This document shows, piece by piece, positions 1 through 7,117 of a DNA stretch of 16,575 nt. The DNA comes from Bordetella parapertussis (lineage in GTDB: Bacteria; Pseudomonadota; Gammaproteobacteria; Burkholderiales; Burkholderiaceae_B). Each line of letters begins with the position of its first letter. Position 1 is the first letter of the stretch. The stretch is from positions 1 to 16,575 of the forward strand of contig CAMAYM010000059.1 of NCBI GenBank assembly GCA_945862495.1. The letters run 5' to 3'. Below the pieces are notes generated by a model. That model was not told where the DNA came from. It did no database searches and saw nothing but the letters and a program-made list of their open reading frames with translations. Made by a program: the position numbers and the translations under genes.

Positions 1-1
1 T

Positions 2-649
2 AGTATTTTGATCTTGACCCTCATTTACCTGTTAGTCAATATTGCGCTGCTGGCCGGTCTGGGCTTAGAAGGCTTGTCCAAGAGTAGCGCAGTCGCCGCA
101 GACCTGATGGGTAAAGCCTTTGGTCCTTGGGGCGAGCGCACACTGGGTATTTTTGTTGCGGTTGCTGCACTCACCAGTATCAATGCCACGATGATTGTGG
201 GCGCACGGACCAACTATGCCTTGGGCCGTGATTGGCCGGCATTGCGTTTCATGGGCCATTGGGAGGGCGGTCGCGGCTCTCCAATCCGTGGGTATTTGGT
301 TCAGTCTGCCATTAGTCTTGCATTGGTGATTTTTGGTATCTGGCAGACCGACGGTTTTGGTGTGATGGTTGAATTTACTGCACCCGTCTTTTGGTTCTTT
401 TTGTTTTTGGTGGGTGTCTCTGTTTTTGTGATGCGTGTCAGAGATCCAAACACAGAGCGACCCTTCAAGGTGCCGCTCTATCCGTTTACGCCGATTTTGT
501 TTGTGTTGACCTGTGCGTACTTGACCTATTCAAGCGTCACCTATGCGGCGAGCAAGGGTGCAGTCCATATTTCTCTTATCGTGATGGCGATCGGTGTTGT
601 TGCACTGCTCTTTACGCGAGGAGTGAAAGGTCCTGACGCTGTGCGTTAA
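2..649 (+). CDS. APC-superfamily amino-acid permease, C-terminal part (5' cut by window edge)
   Basis: This is the C-terminal half of an amino-acid/polyamine/organocation (APC) family permease, an integral inner-membrane transporter. The reading frame stays open to the left edge, and the first codons seen (Ser-Ile-Leu) already lie in a membrane helix, so the true start is outside the window. About 215 residues remain, with five or so hydrophobic segments. The stretch RPFKVPLYPFTPILFV before the last helices is typical of cationic and neutral amino-acid permeases of this superfamily. The substrate cannot be assigned from this fragment. The gene ends at TAA and converges on the minus-strand gene at 688-1008 with only 38 bases between them. 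No clear terminator hairpin was seen in that gap. Confidence 0.85.
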   Translation, partial: SILILTLIYLLVNIALLAGLGLEGLSKSSAVAADLMGKAFGPWGERTLGIFVAVAALTSINATMIVGARTNYALGRDWPALRFMGHWEGGRGSPIRGYLVQSAISLALVIFGIWQTDGFGVMVEFTAPVFWFFLFLVGVSVFVMRVRDPNTERPFKVPLYPFTPILFVLTCAYLTYSSVTYAASKGAVHISLIVMAIGVVALLFTRGVKGPDAVR

Positions 650-687
650 GGCTTAATCAGCGGCTAGTTCAGTGACTTGTTCAGAGA

Positions 688-1008
688 CTAATGCTTGATG
701 CCCAGGACGGCGAGCGTCTCGCCGTACACCAGGGCATCCTCACAAAGATACACCACAATATCTTGTGGCGACATGTTTTCCAATATTTGGATGACCTCTT
801 CGGCAATATCGGTGTCATGCTGTATCCCCGCAACGTGAACTTGTACGCCGCTTTCAAAGACGGAGACGGGTATGAGTTTTTCTACGATGTTGAGATCAAC
901 CGAAGCGATCACCACATACGCGCGAACATTTAAATCATCAGCAGAGACGTCTAGTAGAACGCCACCTTCGACGTTTTCTGTCAGTTGGCTTTGAATCATC
1001 AAGTCCAT
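688..1008 (-). CDS. small acidic protein of unknown function downstream of rdgC
   Basis: I do not recognise a family for this 106-residue protein. It is acidic, has no signal peptide or membrane helix, and alternates short beta-like stretches (GGVLLDVSADDLNVRAYVVIAS) with a likely helix (DIAEEVIQILENM), so a small soluble cytoplasmic fold is likely. The ATG start is well supported by an AAAGGA ribosome-binding site five bases upstream. It begins 36 bases after the rdgC stop with no terminator between, so the two genes are probably co-transcribed. That does not prove a shared function. A plus-strand frame in the same region (691-933) has no such support and is taken as a shadow. Confidence 0.7.
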   Translation of the reverse strand: MDLMIQSQLTENVEGGVLLDVSADDLNVRAYVVIASVDLNIVEKLIPVSVFESGVQVHVAGIQHDTDIAEEVIQILENMSPQDIVVYLCEDALVYGETLAVLGIKH

Positions 1009-1044
1009 TTTTATCCTTTAAACATCTGCAGGCGATCACGTCAC

Positions 1045-1947
1045 CTAGTTAAGTTTTTTTTCTTCGAGCGACTCAAGCAATCCTGCGAAAAGTAGGTTGA
1101 GTTCTGCGCACATGAGCGTGAATTCACCATCAAACTTTTCGGCCTCGTTTGCGGGAGCTAAATGATCAGCTTCGTCGAGGATGTCTTGTGGCGCGACGCG
1201 CTTTATATCGAGCGCGTCGGTCAGGACAAAGGAAACTTTGTCATGCCATGTCAGCGCGAGTCGTGTGCACTGTTTGCCAGATTGGATGTGCTTTTCAATA
1301 TCGACGCTATCGAGCGCATGTTTAACATAGCGAATGGCAGCAGCCTTGTCCCCGCCTGCGCGCAATTCAGCATCCTGGTCAATGGTGAAGTTTGCCGGCG
1401 GCTGGCCACTGGTGATCCATTGCGTCATCGCGACAGCAGGACTGATCGTGACGTGAATGGGTTCGACAGGGAAGGGGTAAATGGCTTTACCAAGCGCAGA
1501 CAGAATTTCCTCTGCTTTTGAGGTGGATGCAGTATCAATAACCAACCAATGGTTGACAGGATCGATCCAAATACGCGTGTCTCGGGTCAAACTGAACGCA
1601 CGGGGAATCAAGGCGTTCGTGACTTCTTCTTTGAGGTCTCTAAGCTGTTTACGTCCTGGTTTAAAACCCTGTTGCTCTTCGAGCTCGATGGCGCGTTGCT
1701 TGACGAACTGATTGATGACAGAAGCGGGTAAAAGTTTTTTTTCTGAACGAAAGGCACATAGGATTTGTTGCCCAACACTGTAGGCTAAGCGGACATCATC
1801 TTCCCTAGGGGGCGTCCAGCCAGAGGCGACAGGTGCAGCGGCGCCGGGTGAAACAAATTGCTCTTTCGACAGAAAGGCATCGAGCTGTTCAGCGGTCCAA
1901 GTCCACGTGTTAGCAAGACGAAACAACTTAAGATTTTTAAACCACAT
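1045..1947 (-). CDS. rdgC: RdgC, recombination-associated DNA-binding protein
   Basis: RdgC binds DNA without sequence specificity as a ring-shaped dimer and, in known family members, limits RecA loading and strand exchange; it acts on the nucleoid. The 300-residue length matches the family (about 300). The start MWFKNLKLFRL is the hallmark N-terminus, and the central FKPGRKQLRDLKEEV (about residues 95-109) and RDTRIWIDP segments are also characteristic. The ATG is preceded by a GGGTAAG ribosome-binding site. The gene lies 68 bases downstream of the tetR-type gene on the same strand. That gap contains repeated TGTCAG/CTGACA units that may be an operator. No LexA box was seen in front of rdgC. 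Confidence 0.95.
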   Translation of the reverse strand: MWFKNLKLFRLANTWTWTAEQLDAFLSKEQFVSPGAAAPVASGWTPPREDDVRLAYSVGQQILCAFRSEKKLLPASVINQFVKQRAIELEEQQGFKPGRKQLRDLKEEVTNALIPRAFSLTRDTRIWIDPVNHWLVIDTASTSKAEEILSALGKAIYPFPVEPIHVTISPAVAMTQWITSGQPPANFTIDQDAELRAGGDKAAAIRYVKHALDSVDIEKHIQSGKQCTRLALTWHDKVSFVLTDALDIKRVAPQDILDEADHLAPANEAEKFDGEFTLMCAELNLLFAGLLESLEEKKLN

Positions 1948-1980
1948 AACTTACCCAGCCAAAGGGATGGATTCTAGCTG

Positions 1981-2013
1981 ATGTCAGTGTTGTGCATCTG
2001 ACATGAGTGTCAG
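1981..2013. repeat. cluster of three TGTCAG/CTGACA units upstream of rdgC
   Basis: Between the TetR-type gene stop and the rdgC start lie TGTCAG (1982-1987), CTGACA (1998-2003) and TGTCAG (2008-2013). The last two form a perfect inverted repeat with a four-base TGAG centre. The first two form ATGTCAG-N10-CTGACAT. No T-run follows on the minus strand, so a regulatory site for rdgC is more likely than a terminator for the upstream gene. The binding protein is unknown. Confidence 0.4.
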
Positions 2014-2015
2014 CT

Positions 2016-2678
2016 TCATCCAGTCATGCCTTGGAAGGTTGTATGAATCAGGAGTTCGACGATATCTTCGTCAGAGAAGGCGCCACCCATCTTAAGAAAA
2101 TCAGCAACGGGGTCGCAGGAGCGCGCAAAGATTGTGTACAGAATAACTTCCCCAGGTAAGGAGGGGGTCAAAGCACCTGCAAGTTGCGCCTCGTTGATCC
2201 ACTCCCCAAGCTTTTCAGTAAGCGCACCAAGTTTTGCCATATAAGGTGGATTGGTAAGCAGAGACTGTTGGATGCTTGAACGTGTGGAGGGTAACAACGG
2301 CATCGTGCCACCGAGATGAAGCTTGATGCCCCATTTAACAAGTGCCTTGAGCTTGTCAATCGCGGCGAGCTTGCTAGACATACTTTCGACCACGCTCAGC
2401 GCATCTTCAAGTAAGCGGGTCATAGAAGCCGCTGCCAAGGCCTCTTTTGACTCAAAGTGTTTATAGAGACTTGCTTTTGCAATGCCAACATCCGCCGCGA
2501 CCTCGTCCATGGTCATGAGGTCAAAGCCCTTTTGAGCCAGCAGCTTATTAACCGCATCCAAAATTGCGTTTTCACGAAATTTTAGTTGTTGTTGCTTAAA
2601 GGAAAGCTTGTTACTTCGAATAGCGAGGAGATCGGCAGACATCGTATTTTGAAGTTGAATTTTATCTGAATGGTTCAT
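2016..2678 (-). CDS. TetR/AcrR-family transcriptional regulator, divergent from lipid-modification operon
   Basis: A 220-residue one-component regulator, normally a dimeric repressor released by a small, often lipophilic, ligand. The TetR N-terminal DNA-binding domain spans about residues 35-80, and its helix-turn-helix (TMDEVAADVGIAKASLYKHFESKEAL) is clear. The remaining 140 residues form the helical ligand-binding and dimer domain, which has no family-specific signature I can name. The first 30 or so residues are a polar extension before the usual TetR start; an internal Met13 is an alternative start. The gene is divergent from the nine-gene cluster starting at 2758, with 79 AT-rich bases between. 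Control of that cluster and of itself is the natural inference. In related clusters elsewhere the regulator is RpoE-ChrR, so this arrangement is worth noting. Confidence 0.93.
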   Translation of the reverse strand: MNHSDKIQLQNTMSADLLAIRSNKLSFKQQQLKFRENAILDAVNKLLAQKGFDLMTMDEVAADVGIAKASLYKHFESKEALAAASMTRLLEDALSVVESMSSKLAAIDKLKALVKWGIKLHLGGTMPLLPSTRSSIQQSLLTNPPYMAKLGALTEKLGEWINEAQLAGALTPSLPGEVILYTIFARSCDPVADFLKMGGAFSDEDIVELLIHTTFQGMTG

Positions 2679-2699
2679 AATATTACTATCCAGTCTAAA

Positions 2700-2715
2700 A
2701 ACATACTAATATGTT
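2700..2715. promoter_or_regulatory. candidate TetR-type operator (inverted repeat AACATA-N4-TATGTT)
   Basis: The perfect six-base inverted repeat AACATActaaTATGTT sits in the 79-base region between the regulator and the operon it faces. Size, symmetry and position fit a TetR-family operator. A weak plus-strand promoter candidate (TTGAAT 2655-2660, 17 bases, TAATAT 2678-2683) would place the repeat just downstream of the operon's start site. The surrounding DNA is very AT-rich, so chance palindromes are possible. Confidence 0.5.
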
Positions 2716-2728
2716 AAAAATATTTCAA
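2700..2728 (-). promoter_or_regulatory. candidate promoter of the tetR-type gene
   Basis: Read on the minus strand, TTGAAA (2728-2723) is followed after exactly 17 bases by TATGTT (2705-2700). This puts transcription start near 2693, some 15 bases before the ATG. The -10 coincides with one arm of the inverted repeat at 2700-2715, which would give autorepression. It is a good sigma-70 match by eye only. Confidence 0.5.
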
Positions 2729-2757
2729 TATAGTTATATTTAGGTTAAATAAGTTTA

Positions 2758-3306
2758 ATGATGCCCTTATCTATTCAAGCAGAAGGCAGCAGTCCAATGG
2801 CTTTGATGTCAGAGCCGTTGCCAGAGGCTTTTACACGCGCGTGTCCAGACGATTGGCGGCTGAGCGGAGAGGGCGTCTTTAGCTGGAGCGTGTTTAAGCT
2901 CTATCGCGCACGGTTGCTCACTCCGACGGGGGTGTTTGATCTTGCCAAGCCTTTCCTGCTCGACTTGCACTACCTTCGAACGCTGAAGGGAGAGCAGATC
3001 GTATCTACATCGATGGATGAAATCGCACGTTTAAACGATATCAGTCCAGATCAACGCCGCGAGTGGACACAGGCTTTGACGGACATGATCCCGGATGTGT
3101 GCTTGGGTGATCGCTTGCTGGGTTGGTTTACGCCTGGTAACCGGGTTGAGTTTTTTTCGGCATCCCAGGTCTTGGGTCTTATTCAAGACGCAGACTTTGT
3201 GCGCATGTTCAGCGCGATTTGGCTCGATGAGCGGACACGCAGTCCGCAGTTGCGCCATGCTTTATTAGGGAGCAAATTGAATGCACCCCTAGAGGTGAAT
3301 GCATGA
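2758..3306 (+). CDS. chalcone-isomerase-like protein 1 (no signal peptide)
   Basis: First gene of the operon; up to 182 residues. It belongs to the bacterial chalcone-isomerase-like group (CHI fold; relatives in plants bind fatty acids). It is clearly a paralog of the protein at 6599-7117. Shared landmarks are the FxLYxARL segment (residues 46-53), KPFLLDLHYLR (64-74), G-(D/E)-x-(I/L)-V, LTG/LGW-x-x-PG, and the C-terminal AIWLDERTRSPQLRHALLG (153-171). Unlike that paralog it has no signal peptide, so it probably works in the cytosol. ATG 2758 has only a weak ribosome-binding site. ATG 2797 (MALMSEPLPEA) has AGAAGG ten bases upstream and may be the real start. Its stop overlaps the next start as ATGA. 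No isomerase activity on flavonoids is implied; binding or presenting acyl chains is a guess from the fold. Confidence 0.85.
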   Translation: MMPLSIQAEGSSPMALMSEPLPEAFTRACPDDWRLSGEGVFSWSVFKLYRARLLTPTGVFDLAKPFLLDLHYLRTLKGEQIVSTSMDEIARLNDISPDQRREWTQALTDMIPDVCLGDRLLGWFTPGNRVEFFSASQVLGLIQDADFVRMFSAIWLDERTRSPQLRHALLGSKLNAPLEVNA

Positions 3307-4598
3307 GCCAGAATATGCACATTGCCCGCGGCAGCCGCATTGCTGTGATCGGCGCGGGCATTTCTGGCTTGGCCTCGGCTTGGTTGCTTAGACATCACTC
3401 TCATGTCACATTGTTTGAGGCGGGTTCTTATTTCGGTGGGCACTCCAACACCGTAGATGTCTCCCTCGAGGGACGCACCTATCCCGTTGATACGGGATTT
3501 TTAGTGCATAACGATCTGACGTATCCCAATCTGATTCAATTGTTTGCACACTTAAATATTCCCGTGCATTCAAGCGATATGTCTTTTGGTGTGTCGATAG
3601 AAAGTCCCGATATCGAGTGGGCGGGGACGAATCTCGATACGATATTTGCGCAACGCAGCAACCTATTCAAGCCAAGGTTTTTACTGATGCTGCGAGATAT
3701 CCTGCGCTTTAATAAAAATGCGCAGCTTTATTTGGATCAGACGCGCCATGCTCCCCTGACACTGGGCGAGTTGTTGGAGCGGGAACATTTCGGACAGGCG
3801 ATGCGCGATTGGTATTTGCTGCCGATGGCTGCGGCGATTTGGTCCTCCTCGGTGAAGGACATTCTTGGTTTTCCAGCTGCGACATTCCTCGCTTTTTGTT
3901 TAAATCATAGACTGTTGCAAATTGAAAATCGCCCAAAATGGAAAACAGTTGTCGGTGGCTCTCGCGAATACGTCAAGGCCATGGTTGCTCAACTCAGTGA
4001 TGCACGTCTCAATTGCCCTGTTCATAGTGTCGTGCGTCAAGTTGATCACGTGGTCATCCACTCTGCCCAAGGTATAGAACATTTTGATGCTGTGATTTTT
4101 GCCTGTCATGCGCCTACAACACTTGCGCTATTAGATGTGAACGAAAGCGAAAAAGAGGTATTGCAGAGTTTCCGTTATCAGCCGAACAAAGCCGTACTGC
4201 ATGTAGATGCTAAGTTATTGCCACGACGCAAAAAAGTCTGGTCAGCTTGGAACTACATGTCTTCTCCCGGTGAAGGCGCACAACGACCGGTTGCCGTCAG
4301 CTATCTGCTCAATCTTTTACAGCCCTTACCTTTTAAAACACCCGTAATCGTGACGCTTAATCCTAATCAGATACCAGACCCCGACTTAGTGTTAAGAACG
4401 TTTGATTACGCGCATCCCATTATGGATGCTGGTGCAGAGCAAGCGCAGAAATTGTTACCGTCTATTCAAGGACGGAATCGCGCATGGTTCTGCGGGGCAT
4501 GGTCTGGCTACGGATTTCACGAAGATGGACTGAAATCGGCTTTGAGAGTGGTGAGAGACTTCGATGCGGACATCCCTTGGACACCTACCTATGAATAA
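3303..4598 (+). CDS. FAD-dependent amine-oxidase-like oxidoreductase (putative acyl-chain desaturase/oxidase)
   Basis: A 431-residue flavoprotein. The N-terminal Rossmann motif VIGAGISGLASAWLL (residues 15-29) is followed by Glu39 at the end of the second strand, which binds the FAD ribose, and by GGHSNT (45-50) as in amine-oxidase/phytoene-desaturase-like enzymes. The C-terminal FCGAWSGYGFHEDGLKSA (about 398-415) is the second FAD contact typical of the superfamily. There is no signal peptide or obvious membrane helix. It overlaps the gene before by four bases (ATGA) with a GAGGTG ribosome-binding site, and is followed immediately by DUF1365 and a Cfa-like gene. This trio is widely conserved. 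From that context it probably oxidises or desaturates a methylated phospholipid acyl chain, comparable to the flavoprotein of the furan fatty acid clusters in alphaproteobacteria. Exact equivalence to UfaD or UfaO is not shown. Confidence 0.88.
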   Translation: MSQNMHIARGSRIAVIGAGISGLASAWLLRHHSHVTLFEAGSYFGGHSNTVDVSLEGRTYPVDTGFLVHNDLTYPNLIQLFAHLNIPVHSSDMSFGVSIESPDIEWAGTNLDTIFAQRSNLFKPRFLLMLRDILRFNKNAQLYLDQTRHAPLTLGELLEREHFGQAMRDWYLLPMAAAIWSSSVKDILGFPAATFLAFCLNHRLLQIENRPKWKTVVGGSREYVKAMVAQLSDARLNCPVHSVVRQVDHVVIHSAQGIEHFDAVIFACHAPTTLALLDVNESEKEVLQSFRYQPNKAVLHVDAKLLPRRKKVWSAWNYMSSPGEGAQRPVAVSYLLNLLQPLPFKTPVIVTLNPNQIPDPDLVLRTFDYAHPIMDAGAEQAQKLLPSIQGRNRAWFCGAWSGYGFHEDGLKSALRVVRDFDADIPWTPTYE

Positions 4599-5394
4599 TG
4601 ATGCGCTTGAGCTGTGTCGTGGACGTGTGATGCATGCGCGTTTGAGACCGTTCGTGCATCGGTTCGTATACCGTGTTTTTTGTATCCGCCTGCGCGTAGA
4701 TCAACTGTCAAGCTTGAGCCGATTTAATAGCTGGTTATTCGGTGTCGATAAAAAACGGATCGTGAGTTTTCAATCGCGTGATCACGGTGCACGTGATGGG
4801 GCCGACCTGATGACGTGGTTGGCAGGTGCACTTCGTGAAAGCGGGATTTCGCTGCAGACTGGAGCGGTCTGGCTGCAATGTTTTCCGCGTGTGTGTGGTT
4901 ATGTGTTTAATCCAGTCAGTTTTTGGCATGTCCATGACCGTCAGGGTGCGCTTCGCGTACTGGTAGCTGAAGTCAATAATACGTTTGGTCAGCGTCATCA
5001 ATATGTATTAACTGCGTCTAATCTTGGCGTGATTGAGGCAGGTACAGTCTTGGAGTGTCAAAAACTATTTCACGTATCGCCCTTTTGCGATGTCGAGGGT
5101 GTGTATCGCTTTACATCGAGTCAGCACGGCAAACAAGCGCGCATGGCGATTGATTATTTTGATGAACCTTCATTGGCTCAACCGCTACTCAAAACAGCGC
5201 TGGTGGTGCAAGCGCAGCCATTTTCGACACGTGCTTTAGCATTCAGTCTTTTATCGATGCCAATGATGACGTTTGGGGTCATGTTGCGTATTCATTGGCA
5301 AGCATTCAAGCTTTGGCGCCAAGGTGCTAAATATCACGCTGTTCCGCCACTGCCTAAGAACGAAGTCACTAACAATGGAAAGGTTTCCCCATGA
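4591..5394 (+). CDS. DUF1365 family protein
   Basis: About 267 residues of the DUF1365 family, whose members almost always sit between an amine-oxidase-like flavoprotein and a Cfa-like enzyme, as here. Family landmarks are RGRVMHARLRPFVHRFVYRVF near the N-terminus, DGADLMTWLAG, CGYVFNPVSFWHVHD in the middle, EVNNTFGQRHQYVL and KLFHVSPFCDVEGVYRF. A hydrophobic stretch near residues 210-225 (ALAFSLLSMPMMTFGVML) may contact the membrane. ATG 4591 overlaps the previous stop by eight bases and fits the usual family N-terminus. ATG 4564, nine codons earlier, is the alternative start. No biochemical activity is firmly known. The stop overlaps the next start by four bases, suggesting translational coupling. 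Confidence 0.9.
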   Translation: MNNDALELCRGRVMHARLRPFVHRFVYRVFCIRLRVDQLSSLSRFNSWLFGVDKKRIVSFQSRDHGARDGADLMTWLAGALRESGISLQTGAVWLQCFPRVCGYVFNPVSFWHVHDRQGALRVLVAEVNNTFGQRHQYVLTASNLGVIEAGTVLECQKLFHVSPFCDVEGVYRFTSSQHGKQARMAIDYFDEPSLAQPLLKTALVVQAQPFSTRALAFSLLSMPMMTFGVMLRIHWQAFKLWRQGAKYHAVPPLPKNEVTNNGKVSP

Positions 5395-6623
5395 GTTCGA
5401 AAGAAGAGCGTCTGACAGGTTCTATGGTCAAGATTCCATGGACCGGCAGACTTCTTGTCAGTTTATTAGGTCGTATTACGCATGGATCACTCAAGCTGAT
5501 CGATCCGGCTGGAGTTGAGTTAATGCTGGGCCAAAACGCTTCAGATCCATTGCATACGGTCCCGCATGCTGAACTGCGTGTACTGGATTGGCGTGCAGCA
5601 AGTTTGATTTTGCGTCAAGGCGATGTGGGTTTTGCCGAAAGTTTACGGCGTGGCTGGGTAGACTCACCAGACTTAGTTACGTTGTTCACGCTGGCAATTC
5701 GTAACGAGCAGATTTCAGAAGCTGTAGATGGGCACTGGTGGGCACTATTACTCAAGCGTTTGTCGCATTGGGTACTGAAAGATAATAGCCGCGCTGGGAG
5801 TCGACGTAACATTTTGAGTCACTACGACGTTGGAAACAGTTTCTACCGCTTGTGGCTAGATCCCTCAATGACCTATTCGGCCGGTTTATTTGAGGGTGAT
5901 TTGACACGCGAGCTTGAACAGGCGCAAGACGCAAAGTATGACCGTATACTCGATCAGATCGAGGCTCAAGCGGGTCAGACGATTCTCGAAGTGGGTTGTG
6001 GGTGGGGTGGTTTTGCAGAGCGTGCCGCCCGTCGAGGCATCAACGTGGTGGGCATCACCTTGTCAGACGCACAACTTGAATGGGCGACCAAGCGGATGCA
6101 GGATGCGGGTCTAAGCGACCGCGTGACGCTGCGCTTGCAGGACTATCGAGATGTACCGGATAAATATGATCATATTGTTTCGATTGAAATGTTTGAGGCT
6201 GTAGGCCTGCTGCATTGGCCCAGTTATTTTCAAATGTTGGCGCGTTGCTTAAAGCCAGCGGGCAGGGTTGTTATTCAAACAATCGATATTGTCGAAGATA
6301 AGTTCGATGCCTACAGACGAGGTACAGATTTTATTCAGCAATATATTTTTCCAGGCGGAATGTTGCCGAGTCCGACGCGGTTTAGAAAAGAATGTGAGGC
6401 AGCAGGCCTACGCGTAATGGAGGTGCTCGCCTTTGGTCAAGATTATGCTGAAACCCTTAAGCGCTGGGCACAACGCTTTGATGCATCATTAAGTCAGATT
6501 CAAGAGCAGGGCTATGACGAGGCCTTTATCCGCGTCTGGAAAATGTATCTGGCTTATTGTGAAGTTGGATTCCGACACACTCGAACGGATGTTAAACAAT
6601 GGACACTTTGCGCAAAATCCTAG
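5391..6623 (+). CDS. Cfa-like SAM-dependent methyltransferase acting on lipid acyl chains (atypical active site)
   Basis: A 410-residue protein of the cyclopropane-fatty-acyl-phospholipid synthase family, which transfers a methyl from S-adenosylmethionine to cis double bonds of phospholipid acyl chains at the membrane surface. An N-terminal domain (1-130) precedes the catalytic part: SHYDVGNSFYRLWLDPSMTY (143-162), SAM motif I LEVGCGWGGFA (199-209), LQDYRDV (249-255), SIEMFEAVG (264-272), YIFPGGMLPS (318-327), FGQDYAETLKRW (348-359). Of the bicarbonate-site residues of E. coli Cfa (C139, E239, H266, I268, Y317), this protein keeps Glu269, Ile298 and Tyr352. It has Ala164 in place of Cys (TYSAGLF) and Gln296 in place of His (VIQTID). 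That argues against ordinary cyclopropanation and fits the methylated-unsaturated or furan fatty acid branch of the family. Overlaps on both sides mark it as an operon member. Confidence 0.93.
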   Translation: MSSKEERLTGSMVKIPWTGRLLVSLLGRITHGSLKLIDPAGVELMLGQNASDPLHTVPHAELRVLDWRAASLILRQGDVGFAESLRRGWVDSPDLVTLFTLAIRNEQISEAVDGHWWALLLKRLSHWVLKDNSRAGSRRNILSHYDVGNSFYRLWLDPSMTYSAGLFEGDLTRELEQAQDAKYDRILDQIEAQAGQTILEVGCGWGGFAERAARRGINVVGITLSDAQLEWATKRMQDAGLSDRVTLRLQDYRDVPDKYDHIVSIEMFEAVGLLHWPSYFQMLARCLKPAGRVVIQTIDIVEDKFDAYRRGTDFIQQYIFPGGMLPSPTRFRKECEAAGLRVMEVLAFGQDYAETLKRWAQRFDASLSQIQEQGYDEAFIRVWKMYLAYCEVGFRHTRTDVKQWTLCAKS

Positions 6624-7117
6624 TTTCTTTGCTCTTGAGCTTCAGTGCCGCGAGCCTGTATGCCACACCGACGTTTACCCAACTATTGCCAGGCGCTCAA
6701 CAGGTCGGGCAAGGTATGTTTAAGCGTTTTGGATGGTCGATTTATGAAGCGCGACTGTATGCAGCAGCAGGACGCTTTGAAGCCACCAAGCCTTACGCCC
6801 TGTCGCTGACTTACGAGCGAACAATTGCGGGTGATCGTTTGGTGCAGTCCTCACTTGAGGAGATGCGTAAATTAGGTAAACCTGTAGACCAACATCCTGA
6901 GTGGGCGGCTGAGCTTTCTCGTGTGTTGCCAAGCGTTTCTAAAGGCGTGACTCTCACGGGTGTACATCGTCCAGGTGAAGGTGCAGTCTTTTATGAGCAG
7001 GACAAAGCAATCGGCCAAATCAATGACGTGTTAGCGCGTGCTTTTTTTGCCATCTGGTTAGATCCACGTACGAGTGAGCCAAGTTTGCGTCAGTCTTTAT
7101 TGGGACTGACTCAGTGA
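6599..7117 (+). CDS. chalcone-isomerase-like protein 2, exported (signal peptide)
   Basis: A 172-residue CHI-fold protein with a typical signal peptide: positive MDTLRK, then a hydrophobic core LVSLLLSFSAASL, and probable cleavage after SLYA (residue 22), so it is expected in the periplasm. It is a paralog of the first gene of the operon: W-x-IYEARLYA (46-54), KPYALSLTYERTIAGDRLVQSS (64-85), LTGVHRPGEG (119-128) and FFAIWLDPRTSEPSLRQSLLG (149-169) align well. The start lies 25 bases inside the Cfa-like gene, with GGAT eight bases upstream. The fold binds fatty acids in some plant relatives, so a lipid-binding or lipid-processing role on the outer side of the inner membrane is plausible but unproven. 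Confidence 0.87.
   Translation: MDTLRKILVSLLLSFSAASLYATPTFTQLLPGAQQVGQGMFKRFGWSIYEARLYAAAGRFEATKPYALSLTYERTIAGDRLVQSSLEEMRKLGKPVDQHPEWAAELSRVLPSVSKGVTLTGVHRPGEGAVFYEQDKAIGQINDVLARAFFAIWLDPRTSEPSLRQSLLGLTQ

Noticed and set aside
1948..2015. LexA box in front of rdgC
   Set aside because: No CTGT-N8-ACAG sequence is present there, unlike the clear one in front of recA.
688..2678. Defence island or mobile element around rdgC and the TetR gene
   Set aside because: No integrase, transposase, terminal repeats, att-like duplication or toxin-antitoxin motif is present; the genes are ordinary chromosomal ones.
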